Shown in pieces: positions 20,256 through 28,222 of a stretch of DNA of 64,000 bases. The notes beneath the pieces are model-generated. The model worked only from the letters and a program-made list of their open reading frames with translations. It was not told the origin of the DNA and searched no databases. The translations under genes and the position numbers were made by a program. Origin of the DNA: Paenibacillus cymbidii (lineage in GTDB: Bacteria > Bacillota > Bacilli > Paenibacillales > NBRC-103111); contig NZ_SHLX01000003.1 of the NCBI RefSeq assembly GCF_004764705.1, forward strand, positions 248,001-312,000, in the 5' to 3' direction. Numbering within the stretch: the first letter of the stretch is position 1; each line of letters opens with the position of its first letter.

Positions 20256-21533
20256 ATGCCATTTCATCGGCATCAGCGGCTGCGGGAAGAAGGAGAGGGC
20301 TTGGGGCACGACTCCGACGGGGGGGAACACGAAGCGCCGGCGTATGAAGCGGAGGAAGATCACGATTCCGCGAGCAGCTTCGACGAATTTATGGCCGGAC
20401 CGGCGGAGAAGAAGCCCGGATTCTTCGGCAGCATCGTCAAAAAGCTGGGCGGCGACAGGGTGAAGGCCGGCGTGGAATCGGCGCGGAACACGGTCGACCA
20501 CGCGAAAGGCGCGGCCAAGGACCGGGTGTTCGGCGGTTATTCGGGCGCGAAGGGCGAACGGCAGAAAAAAACGGACAACATCAGCCTTCTCGCGTCCGAC
20601 GCCTTGATGAACAGTCCCGACATCGAGCATAAAGCGCAAGCGGTGGTGGACAAGCACGACGGCATGGCGGCCATGGCCAAAAACAAGGTGAAAAGCATGA
20701 CCGGGGCGGCTACCGTCGAGCGCGGCATCGATTTGGCGCGCAGCGCTCATGCGGCATTTGCCGGCAGCGGACCGGAGGAAGAGAAGGCATTCCACAAGCA
20801 AAGTCTGGTGGAAGCGGGACGCGACGCCGCCGAGGCGCTCGTCGGCAAAGGGGCCGAAGCGGCCACCGGAGGCATCGTGCCGGGCGTCGGCTCCGCGGCG
20901 AAAGGGTTGTTCGGCCTGGCGACGGGCATGTCCGACAAACGGCTCGGCATCGCCCAGGACCTCGGCGAACGCAAGCACAGCGACCCGGCGGCGCACGAGC
21001 GTTTCCTCGTCTCCCGCGGCGGCAGCCAGGCCGACAAACAATACCTCGGCGCGGTCAGCGGGACGAGCATCGGCGATACGGCGGGACGCGATTTGATGAA
21101 AACCGGCAAACGCGCCGGCAATACCGTTGCCTCTGCCAAGGAAACGCTGAAAACGGCTGCTGTCATGCGCAATGACTTGCGTGAAGATTCGCGGAACTGG
21201 GAGAGCGGCGAAAGCGAAATGGAGGAAACGGCGCCGGGCTGGGTAGCGCCAAGCCTGGCCCATCTGTTTCCCGGAAGCGGCGGCAGCCCCGCCCCGGTTG
21301 CCTCGCCTGCGCCGCGGCCGGGCGGTCTTGCCCCGGCTCCGCCCGGGCAATCGCCGGCATCGGCAACCCGATCGCCGGGAGGGACTCCGGCTCCGGCTCC
21401 GGCGAAAAATCCGTTCGACGAGTTCGACGCGATGTTCGGCGGCGGCGAACAGAAGGCGGCGCCGTCCGGCGCCAAGCCGGCCGATCCGAAGCCGAAGTCG
21501 CTCGTCGACGAATACAGCTCGTTCTTCACCTGA
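20256..21533 (+). CDS. low-complexity partner protein of the AAA+ ATPase
   Basis: A 425-residue hydrophilic protein, not recognised. Residues 1-45 are very acidic; 50-330 are Ala/Gly/Lys-rich helices with one mildly hydrophobic stretch (GIVPGVGSAAKGLFGL); 345-415 is a Pro/Ala/Gly linker. Short aromatic-acidic motifs recur: SFDEFMAG at 41-48, PFDEFDAMFGG at 386-396, and LVDEYSSFF at the C-terminus. There is no signal peptide or convincing membrane span. It follows the ATPase by 21 bases with a good GGACGGAGGG site, so the two are co-expressed. A substrate, adaptor or cargo of the ATPase is a reasonable guess. Confidence 0.8.
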   Translation: MPFHRHQRLREEGEGLGHDSDGGEHEAPAYEAEEDHDSASSFDEFMAGPAEKKPGFFGSIVKKLGGDRVKAGVESARNTVDHAKGAAKDRVFGGYSGAKGERQKKTDNISLLASDALMNSPDIEHKAQAVVDKHDGMAAMAKNKVKSMTGAATVERGIDLARSAHAAFAGSGPEEEKAFHKQSLVEAGRDAAEALVGKGAEAATGGIVPGVGSAAKGLFGLATGMSDKRLGIAQDLGERKHSDPAAHERFLVSRGGSQADKQYLGAVSGTSIGDTAGRDLMKTGKRAGNTVASAKETLKTAAVMRNDLREDSRNWESGESEMEETAPGWVAPSLAHLFPGSGGSPAPVASPAPRPGGLAPAPPGQSPASATRSPGGTPAPAPAKNPFDEFDAMFGGGEQKAAPSGAKPADPKPKSLVDEYSSFFT

Positions 21534-21538
21534 TCGCA

Positions 21539-21557
21539 GCGGCGGAAAGCCGCTTGC
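21539..21557 (+). terminator. small hairpin after the ATPase operon
   Basis: AGCGGC and GCCGCT pair around GGAAA shortly after the stop codon. No T-run follows, so termination here is doubtful. Confidence 0.25.
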
Positions 21558-21666
21558 GGACGAAAGCTATGATAACCGTGGCAAACGTTAATTCCCCTCT
21601 CTTTTTTGGCTGGCGGCGTCGAGGTAACATAGACGTCAGACCAACCGAAAGACGAGGGGATTTTGT

Positions 21667-22659
21667 TTGAAACCGTACGCTTCTACCGCCGCGAAACGCC
21701 CATCCCCGCACCGCTTTTGGCGCGTTCCTCCAGGCAGCCGCAGCGGCGCCGGTCCTATCCGCAGGAGCGCCGCCGCGCTTCGCCGTCATTACTGGCTTTA
21801 CCTCCTGCTGCTCCCTTCGCTGCTTTATTTCGTGCTGTTCCATTTCGCGCCGTATTACGGGCTGTCGATCGCATTTAAAGATTTTTCGCCCGTGCGAGGC
21901 ATCGCCGCCAGCCCATGGGTCGGCTGGAAGCATTTTGCCGCCATTTTTGCCGATCCCGACTTTTTCCGCCTGCTGCGCAACACGCTGTTCATCAGCCTGT
22001 ACAAGCTGCTGTTCGGCTTCCCCGTGCCGATCGTGTTTGCGCTGCTGCTGAACGAAGTGCGGCTGGCCGCGTTCAAGCGGACGATCCAGACCGTGACCTA
22101 TTTCCCCCATTTTTTGTCCTGGGTCGTTTACGGCGGCATCGTCACCGCGTTTTTGACGCCTTCCGGCGTGATCAACAGTCTGCTCAAGGCGCTTGAGCTG
22201 GACGCGGTCAACTTTTTGGCCGATCATCGTTATTTCCGCCCGATCATCATCGTCACGAATATTCTCAAAGAGTTCGGCTGGAGCGCGATCATTTATTTGG
22301 CGGCGCTTGCGGGAGTCAATCCGGAGCTGTACCAGTCGGCCCGCGTGGACGGCGCGAACCGGCTGCAGCAGCTCGTTCATGTGACGCTGCCCGGCATCAT
22401 GCCAACGGTGACGCTGATGTTCATTATCAGCCTGAGCCACATTCTCGACGCGGGCTTCGAGCAAATTTACGTCATGCTCAATCCGGCCGTATATGCCGTC
22501 GGCGATATTATCGATACTTATGTTTATCGTCTCGGCCTTGAGCGCGGCCAGTTCAGCATCGCCACCGCCGTCGGGCTGTTCAAGGGCGTCATCGGCTTCG
22601 TGCTGATCGTGACCGCCAATACGCTGCTGAAGAAGCTTGGCCAGCGCACCATCTGGTAG
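21667..22659 (+). CDS. ABC sugar transporter permease, LplB type
   Basis: A 330-residue permease with six hydrophobic segments and the cytoplasmic EAA loop (YQSARVDGANRLQQLVHVTLPGI region, coupling to the ATPase). It opens a carbohydrate-uptake locus with a second permease, YesN/YesM, and a binding lipoprotein. The ATPase gene is not in the locus, as is usual for this class, which borrows a shared MsmK-type ATPase. TTG 21667, six bases behind GAGGGG, is the start. About 45 N-terminal residues are unusually Ser/Pro/Arg-rich. Confidence 0.93.
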   Translation: MKPYASTAAKRPSPHRFWRVPPGSRSGAGPIRRSAAALRRHYWLYLLLLPSLLYFVLFHFAPYYGLSIAFKDFSPVRGIAASPWVGWKHFAAIFADPDFFRLLRNTLFISLYKLLFGFPVPIVFALLLNEVRLAAFKRTIQTVTYFPHFLSWVVYGGIVTAFLTPSGVINSLLKALELDAVNFLADHRYFRPIIIVTNILKEFGWSAIIYLAALAGVNPELYQSARVDGANRLQQLVHVTLPGIMPTVTLMFIISLSHILDAGFEQIYVMLNPAVYAVGDIIDTYVYRLGLERGQFSIATAVGLFKGVIGFVLIVTANTLLKKLGQRTIW

Positions 22660-22678
22660 GACAAGGAGGCGGTTCCAA

Positions 22679-23548
22679 ATGAAAATCCGCGAGCGCAGCA
22701 AGCTCGCCGACGCGCTCATATATGCCGTGCTGGCGCTGTCTGGTATACTGACGGTAGTACCTATGCTGCACGTGTTTTCCGTTTCGCTGACGGCTTCGGC
22801 CGCCGTTTACGACGCGCCGATTTTGCTGTACCCGCGCCAGCTGACGCTGCGCGCGTTCGACTACATTTTTACGACGCCGTCGCTGATCCGCGCTTTTGGC
22901 GTGACCGTACAGATTACGCTGCTCGGCACGCTGCTGAATTTGCTGTTCACGATCACCGCCGCTTATGCGCTGTCCAAGCGCTATTTGCCCGGCTTGCGGG
23001 CGTTTATGCTGCTGATCGTCGTCGTGATGACGTTTAACGCCGGCATTATTCCCACTTATTTGAATGTCAAACAGTTCGGCCTGCTCGACTCGATCTGGGC
23101 GATGATCGTCCCGGGGACGGTCAACGCGTTTTATTTGATTCTGATGCGCAACTTTTTCATGGACTTGCCGGCCGAAATCGAAGAATCCGCCCGCATGGAC
23201 GGCTGCAGCGAACCGGTGCTGATCGCGCGCATCGTCGTGCCGCTGTCGATGCCGGTCATCGCCACCGTCGGATTGTTTTACGGCGTGGCGCATTGGAACG
23301 AGTTTTTCAAAGGCGTGTTCTACATTACCGACACCCGCAAATGGCCGTTGCAGGTGCTGCTGAAGACGATTCTGTTCGACAACAACTTCAACGAGCTGAA
23401 GAGCTCCGACAATATCGCCATGCGCATCGAACCGGCGAATGTGCAGGCGGCCGTTATCGTGTTCGCAACGGTGCCGATTATGCTCGTATACCCGTTTCTG
23501 CAAAAATACTTCGTCAAAGGCATCGTTATGGGAGCAGTCAAAGGGTAG
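22679..23548 (+). CDS. ABC sugar transporter permease, LplC type
   Basis: A 289-residue inner-membrane permease with six segments; the EAA motif is EIEESARMDGCSEPVLIARI (20 residues). The C-terminus ends KYFVKGIVMGAVKG, a hallmark of LplC/YtcP proteins. ATG 22679 behind AGGAGG is the start, 20 bases after the LplB-type gene. Partner of the previous permease in importing the oligosaccharide bound by the lipoprotein at 28223. Confidence 0.95.
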   Translation: MKIRERSKLADALIYAVLALSGILTVVPMLHVFSVSLTASAAVYDAPILLYPRQLTLRAFDYIFTTPSLIRAFGVTVQITLLGTLLNLLFTITAAYALSKRYLPGLRAFMLLIVVVMTFNAGIIPTYLNVKQFGLLDSIWAMIVPGTVNAFYLILMRNFFMDLPAEIEESARMDGCSEPVLIARIVVPLSMPVIATVGLFYGVAHWNEFFKGVFYITDTRKWPLQVLLKTILFDNNFNELKSSDNIAMRIEPANVQAAVIVFATVPIMLVYPFLQKYFVKGIVMGAVKG

Positions 23549-23560
23549 GAGGGATCGCGG

Positions 23561-25138
23561 ATGGCGAACGGAATCGAGCTGCTGCTCGTCGAGGACGAAG
23601 CGGACGTGCTGGCGGGCATGGAAGCGGCCGTGCGCGAAATGGCGCACGGCTTTACGGCGATTCACGCCGCCGGCAATGCGGAGGACGCGCTGGCGATCAT
23701 CGCCAGCCGCCGGCCGCACATCGTCGTCACCGACATCGTGCTGCCGCGCATGTCCGGCCTCGAGCTGATCGAGGCGGCGATCGCCGCCGGCTGCAAGGCG
23801 AAGACGGTCGTCGTGTCGAGCTACGACAAGTTCGGCTACGTGCAGCGCAGCCTGCAGCTTGGCGCCGTCGATTACGTGCTGAAGCCGATCGACAAAGCCG
23901 AGTTTTGCGCCAAGCTGACCCGGCTGGCGGCCGTTGTGGCCGACGAGCGCGAGCGGCAGCTGCGCGTGCGCCGGCAGGAGGAGCAGGCGCTGATCGGCAC
24001 GAAGCTGCTGCAGGAGCAGTTCGTGCTCGGGCTGTGTACGCAGAAGGCGCAACTTCTCGAGCATGTGGTGCACCGGCTGCAAATGTGGGGGCTGCTGTGG
24101 CTGACGACGACGCCTTACGCCGTCGCCGTCTTCCGCATCGACGGCGACGCGCCGCAGGAAACCGGCCGCGAGGGCGAACTGCGGCTGTTTTCCGTCGGCA
24201 ACGTGGCGGCGGAAACGGCGAGCCGGTTCGAGCGCACCGTGCTGGTCAAAAACGCGCACAACGTCTGGATCGCCATCACCGCCGAGGAGGACGCCGAGGC
24301 GCTGTGCCGGGACATACGCGACAATGTGCGCCGGTATCAGCGAATCGAGCTCGTTTTCGGCGTCAGCAGCCGGATGTACGCGTTCCAGTCGCTGCCCGAA
24401 GCGTACGAGCAAGGCGTGCAGGCGCTTCGTTTCGCCGATGCGCGGCGGCTGCCGCTGGCGCATTATTCCGATGTAGCCCGCGAGGCCGGCGGCGATGCGG
24501 CCTGGTCCGACGACATGCTGGCCGACTTGCTGCTGGCCGGCGAAATGGGGCGGCTCGCGCCGGTTGTAGGCGACATGCTGAACCGGCTCGTTATGGAAGG
24601 GCATGTCGCCGGCCGTTCGCAGCTCGCCCAGGCGTGCCTGAACGGCATTATTCGCATCAGCGGCTGCATCAGCCGCAAGACGGGGCTGGCCGTCGAGCAA
24701 ATTCCGCTGGCTTTGTGGGAGAAGCTCGAGCGCTGCGACGATCTGGAGGCGGTCAAGCGCGAGCTGATCGACTATTACGCGGCGCTGTCGGACAGCTTGT
24801 GCGCGCGGCTCGGAGGCCTCAGCAACGCGATTATCGAAAAGGCGAAGGCGATCATCGAAAGCCAGGCCGACCGTCACTTGTCGCAGCAGGTGCTGGCGGA
24901 GAAGCTGGCGATCCATCCGGTGTGGCTCAGCCGGCTGTTCAAGAAGGAAACGGGCCGCACGTTTTCCGACTACGTCACCGATGTGCGCATGGAGCGGGCC
25001 AAACAGCTGCTGCGCGATTCGAGCATGCGCATCTACGAGATCGCTTCGCTGCTCGGGTACCAGGACTTGCAGCATTTCGGCAAGGTGTTCAAGAAGCGGG
25101 CGGGCGTAACGCCGAAGGAATACCGCTACGGCAAATAA
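23561..25138 (+). CDS. YesN-type response regulator with AraC DNA-binding domain
   Basis: A 525-residue regulator: receiver domain 1-125 with acidic pocket E11-D12 and phospho-acceptor D58 (VVTDIVLPRMSG) and the conserved KP near 108; a long middle region; an AraC-type HTH at the C-terminus (SQQVLAEKLAIHPVWLSRLF, then ASLLGYQDLQHFGKVFKK). It follows the permease by 12 bases. Partner of the YesM kinase. The duplicated box at 26911 and 28138 is a good candidate for its target. Confidence 0.96.
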   Translation: MANGIELLLVEDEADVLAGMEAAVREMAHGFTAIHAAGNAEDALAIIASRRPHIVVTDIVLPRMSGLELIEAAIAAGCKAKTVVVSSYDKFGYVQRSLQLGAVDYVLKPIDKAEFCAKLTRLAAVVADERERQLRVRRQEEQALIGTKLLQEQFVLGLCTQKAQLLEHVVHRLQMWGLLWLTTTPYAVAVFRIDGDAPQETGREGELRLFSVGNVAAETASRFERTVLVKNAHNVWIAITAEEDAEALCRDIRDNVRRYQRIELVFGVSSRMYAFQSLPEAYEQGVQALRFADARRLPLAHYSDVAREAGGDAAWSDDMLADLLLAGEMGRLAPVVGDMLNRLVMEGHVAGRSQLAQACLNGIIRISGCISRKTGLAVEQIPLALWEKLERCDDLEAVKRELIDYYAALSDSLCARLGGLSNAIIEKAKAIIESQADRHLSQQVLAEKLAIHPVWLSRLFKKETGRTFSDYVTDVRMERAKQLLRDSSMRIYEIASLLGYQDLQHFGKVFKKRAGVTPKEYRYGK

Positions 25139-25158
25139 CCGGGAAGGGGACCTGGCCG

Positions 25159-26916
25159 TTGACGCTCTATCAGAAAATCGTCCTGCCGCTCGTCTGCATC
25201 GTCGTCATTCCGACGGTGCTGCTCGGGCTGCTTGCGTTTCAGCGCTCCAGCGAGCAGATCGAGGCGATGGCGCGCACGCTGCTGCTTGACAACCTGCAGC
25301 ACAACATCAAACGGCTGAACGAACGGCTGACGGCCATCGAGGCGCAATCGGAAAACGTCATCGCCTCGGAGAAGCTGCGCTTCCTGCTCGGCTCGGGGCC
25401 GCCGGCCACGCTTGTCGACGAGCTGGAGTTTATCCGCCAAATTTACGCGCTGATCGGCGAATTAAAAGGCGACTACGAGCTTACCCTGTACCCGAAGCAG
25501 CTGGACAAATACCCGAATTACAACAGCTCCTCCGTCACCCCGGACACGCCCTGGTTCCGCCAGGCGATCGACATGGGCGGCCGTCCGTTCTGGCGCGTCG
25601 AGTCGCCTTCCGGCGGTCCGGTGCCGCAGGTGCTGCACTACGTTCGTTCGGTGCGCAGCATTCCGCTGCTGGAGACGCTGGCCGTGATGGACATTCGTAT
25701 TCCCGCCTTCGTGCTGACGAACGACATTACGGCGCCGGAGCATTTGCGCCATGTGCGCTTCACCGTCATTGACGGGCTAGGCGGGCTGATTATGGCCGAT
25801 AAAGGCGAGATGGACGGGCTGCTGACGGCGCTGCTGGGCACAGCCGCGCCCGAGCCCGGCTCCGACCGGATTCGCACGATCGTTCTGGACGGCAAGCCGC
25901 ATTACGAGGCGTCGCTGCCCGTAGGCAAAAACGACTGGCGGCTCGTCGCCACGATCCCGGTCGCCGATCTGATGGGGCCGGTGGACAACATCAAAACGTT
26001 CATGTGGTGGCTTGTTGCCGCCGGCATTGCACTGATGGTCGTGTTCGCCATGCTGCTCGTCAAGCTGTTTACGACGCCGGTCAAATCGCTTGTGCACCAT
26101 ATGCGCCGCATCCACCGCGGAGAACTGGCCTATTACCCGCATTACGCCAAACGCGGCGACGAAATCGGACAGCTGATGCACGGGTACAACTCGATGGTGT
26201 CGGGTTTGCTGCGGCTGATCGACAACACGAAGGGGATCGAAGAGGAGAAACGGCGGCTCGAGATGCGCACGCTGATTCACCAGATCAATCCGCATTTTCT
26301 GTACAACACGATGGATGCGATCCGCTGGCGTGCGGAGCGGGCCGGCGAATCTACGATCGCCGAGATGGTGGCCTCGCTCGTCAACCTGCTTCGTTTCAGC
26401 ATCAACAACGGCGAGGAACTGACGACGGTCGAGCGGGAAATCGAGCATGTGCGCAGCTACCTGAACATCGAAACGAAGCGCGCCGGCGAAACGTTCCAGG
26501 CGTTGTTTCACATTCAGCCGCACGTGATGCAGGCGCCGTTCATGAAGCTGACGATTCAGCCATTGGTGGAGAATGCCGTCAAGCATGCGATCAAAAAAAA
26601 CGGCAGGGAAGGCGGCGGCGGGAAAATCATGATTTCGCTGCTGCGCGAAGGCGATTGCCTGGTGTGCCGGGTGGAGGACAACGGGCCGGGTTCCACGATC
26701 GACCTTGCGGAGCATTTCCGCGCGCTCGACCGGCAGCACGGCAACGCCGACTCCGGCGTCGGCCTGTACAATACGAACCGCCGGCTGCAGCTGCGCTTCG
26801 GCGAAGCCTACGGCATTCGCCTGGACAACCGCGAAGGCGGAGGCTGCACGGCGACGCTCGTCCATCCTTTGCTCGAGCCCGAATCTGCTAACGGCGCACG
26901 GGAAAAAGATAAATAA
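25159..26916 (+). CDS. YesM-type sensor histidine kinase
   Basis: A 585-residue membrane kinase: N-terminal segment (about 8-28), extracytoplasmic sensor domain to about 280, second segment near 282-304, HAMP, then the His_kinase domain with H379 in INPHFLYNTMDAI, and an HATPase-like end (VENAVKHAIKK, DNGPG, GVGLYN). TTG 25159 behind GGAAGGGGA gives the proper start; the frame is open far upstream but only as antisense-like noise over the regulator gene. Senses sugar or binding-protein state and phosphorylates the YesN partner. Confidence 0.94.
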   Translation: MTLYQKIVLPLVCIVVIPTVLLGLLAFQRSSEQIEAMARTLLLDNLQHNIKRLNERLTAIEAQSENVIASEKLRFLLGSGPPATLVDELEFIRQIYALIGELKGDYELTLYPKQLDKYPNYNSSSVTPDTPWFRQAIDMGGRPFWRVESPSGGPVPQVLHYVRSVRSIPLLETLAVMDIRIPAFVLTNDITAPEHLRHVRFTVIDGLGGLIMADKGEMDGLLTALLGTAAPEPGSDRIRTIVLDGKPHYEASLPVGKNDWRLVATIPVADLMGPVDNIKTFMWWLVAAGIALMVVFAMLLVKLFTTPVKSLVHHMRRIHRGELAYYPHYAKRGDEIGQLMHGYNSMVSGLLRLIDNTKGIEEEKRRLEMRTLIHQINPHFLYNTMDAIRWRAERAGESTIAEMVASLVNLLRFSINNGEELTTVEREIEHVRSYLNIETKRAGETFQALFHIQPHVMQAPFMKLTIQPLVENAVKHAIKKNGREGGGGKIMISLLREGDCLVCRVEDNGPGSTIDLAEHFRALDRQHGNADSGVGLYNTNRRLQLRFGEAYGIRLDNREGGGCTATLVHPLLEPESANGAREKDK

Positions 26917-26951
26917 GTCGTCTTATTTTCCGCCCGCAACCGCGTTACGAT
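26889..26951 (+). promoter_or_regulatory. copy 1 of the duplicated box and promoter (before the SGNH gene)
   Basis: A 41-base element (26889-26929) covers the last codons of the kinase gene and a near-palindrome AAATAAGTCGTCTTATTT (26911-26928). A -10-like TACGAT (26946-26951) follows exactly 16 bases later. The same 41 bases (38 identical) and the same 16-base spacing recur at 28116. The -35 position (TTATTT) is poor, as expected of an activator-dependent promoter. Confidence 0.6.
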
Positions 26952-26997
26952 GAGGGGGAAGACCAACGACAACGGACGACGGGGATGGGGAGCGCAC

Positions 26998-28143
26998 ATG
27001 GAGCAACCGACTGGCAAGGTGTTTTTTGATCAACTGGATCCGAATATGAAGCTGCCGGAACGGGAGGGGACGGACGACGGCGGACTGCGGGCGTACTCGC
27101 CGCTGCAGCCGCCGTTTCACGTCGCCGGCTTCGGCTGGTTCGCGGAGGAGCGCGTCTACAACCGGCTGCCGCTGGCGCCGCGGCTGCCGGTGCGCGAGCC
27201 GGTGCGCGAGCTTGCCGCCTGCACCGCGGGCGGGCAAATCCGCTTCCGCACCGACTCGCGTCGGCTGACGATCCGCGTCAGGCTGCGCGGTGCCGCGAAC
27301 ATGTACCATATGCCCGCCACCGGCCAATGCGGGTTCGATTGTTACCTGGAATCGAATGGGAGCTTATACTACCACGGCACGGTGAAGTACGACCGTACGA
27401 AGACGGCGTACGAAAGCTTGCTGTTTGCGCTGGACGAACGTGAGCTGCGCGGCGTGACGCTGCATTTTCCGCTGTACCAGGCGGTGGAGGAAGTGCAGCT
27501 GCTGCTGGAGCCGGACGCCGCGGTGCTGCCGCCGGCGGCTTATGCGGGTGCAGGCAAAGTGATCGTTTACGGCACGTCGATCACGCAGGGCGGCTGCGCC
27601 TCGCGGCCGGGCATGGCGTATACGAACATCATGAGCCGCCGGCTGCCGTACGAGTTCGTCAACCTCGGCTTCTCCGGCAATGGCCGCGGCGAACCGGAGC
27701 TGGCCGAGCTGATCGCCGATATCGCGGGTTCCGCCTGCCTCGTGCTCGATTACGACGGCAATTGCCCGGACGCGGCCCATGTCGCTCGCACCTTGCCCGC
27801 GTTTATCGCGTTGTACCGCCGCCGTCATTCGTCGGTGCCGATTCTCGTCGTATCCAAGGTGCGTTATGCCAAGGAGCGCTGGGATGCGGCCAAGGAGGAG
27901 GAACGGCTGGAGCGGCGCGACATCCAGCGGGAGACGGTCGAACGGCTGCGGCGGGAGGGGGACGGCAAGGTGTTTTTTCTGGACGGCTCCGATCTGCTCG
28001 GGGACGACTACGAGGAGTGCACCGTCGACGGCTCGCATCCGACGGACCTCGGTTTCCTCCGGCTGGCGGACGGCCTGACGCCGGTTGTTGCCCGGTTGCT
28101 CGGCCATGATGATGTTAACGGCGCAAGGGGAAAAGATAAATAA
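26998..28143 (+). CDS. SGNH/GDSL hydrolase, carbohydrate esterase type
   Basis: A 381-residue intracellular hydrolase. An N-terminal beta-rich domain (1-175) precedes the SGNH fold with nucleophile S194 in YGTSITQGG, NLGFSGNG as block II, and the catalytic D344/H347 in DGSHP. The family contains acetyl-esterases that clean O-acetyl groups from imported oligosaccharides. ATG 26998 behind GGATGGGGAG is the start. Its last codons are nearly identical to those of the kinase gene because both lie in the duplicated 41-base element. Confidence 0.88.
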   Translation: MEQPTGKVFFDQLDPNMKLPEREGTDDGGLRAYSPLQPPFHVAGFGWFAEERVYNRLPLAPRLPVREPVRELAACTAGGQIRFRTDSRRLTIRVRLRGAANMYHMPATGQCGFDCYLESNGSLYYHGTVKYDRTKTAYESLLFALDERELRGVTLHFPLYQAVEEVQLLLEPDAAVLPPAAYAGAGKVIVYGTSITQGGCASRPGMAYTNIMSRRLPYEFVNLGFSGNGRGEPELAELIADIAGSACLVLDYDGNCPDAAHVARTLPAFIALYRRRHSSVPILVVSKVRYAKERWDAAKEEERLERRDIQRETVERLRREGDGKVFFLDGSDLLGDDYEECTVDGSHPTDLGFLRLADGLTPVVARLLGHDDVNGARGKDK

Positions 28144-28178
28144 TTCGTCTTATTTTATTCCGGCGGACGCTGTACGAT
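28116..28178 (+). promoter_or_regulatory. copy 2 of the duplicated box and promoter (before the binding-protein gene)
   Basis: Bases 28116-28156 repeat 26889-26929 with three changes, again including the end of the upstream gene. TACGAT at 28173-28178 is again 16 bases further on. It lies 45 bases ahead of the binding-protein start, so it probably gives that gene its own activated promoter. Confidence 0.6.
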
Positions 28179-28222
28179 TGTTCATGAAATGACAACTGAC
28201 ACAGAAAAAGGAGGTTTTGTCA

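Noticed and set aside
18030..21350. 1106-codon open frame on the minus strand
   Set aside because: It lies antisense over the AAA+ ATPase and partner genes, whose protein sequences show clear motifs; long antisense frames arise from high GC in third positions.
22589..25075. 828-codon open frame on the minus strand
   Set aside because: Antisense to the permease and YesN genes; Arg/His-rich composition typical of shadow frames.
23293..25158. Upstream extension of the YesM kinase frame
   Set aside because: It overlaps YesN in another frame and is Arg/Gly-rich noise; TTG 25159 has a good ribosome site.
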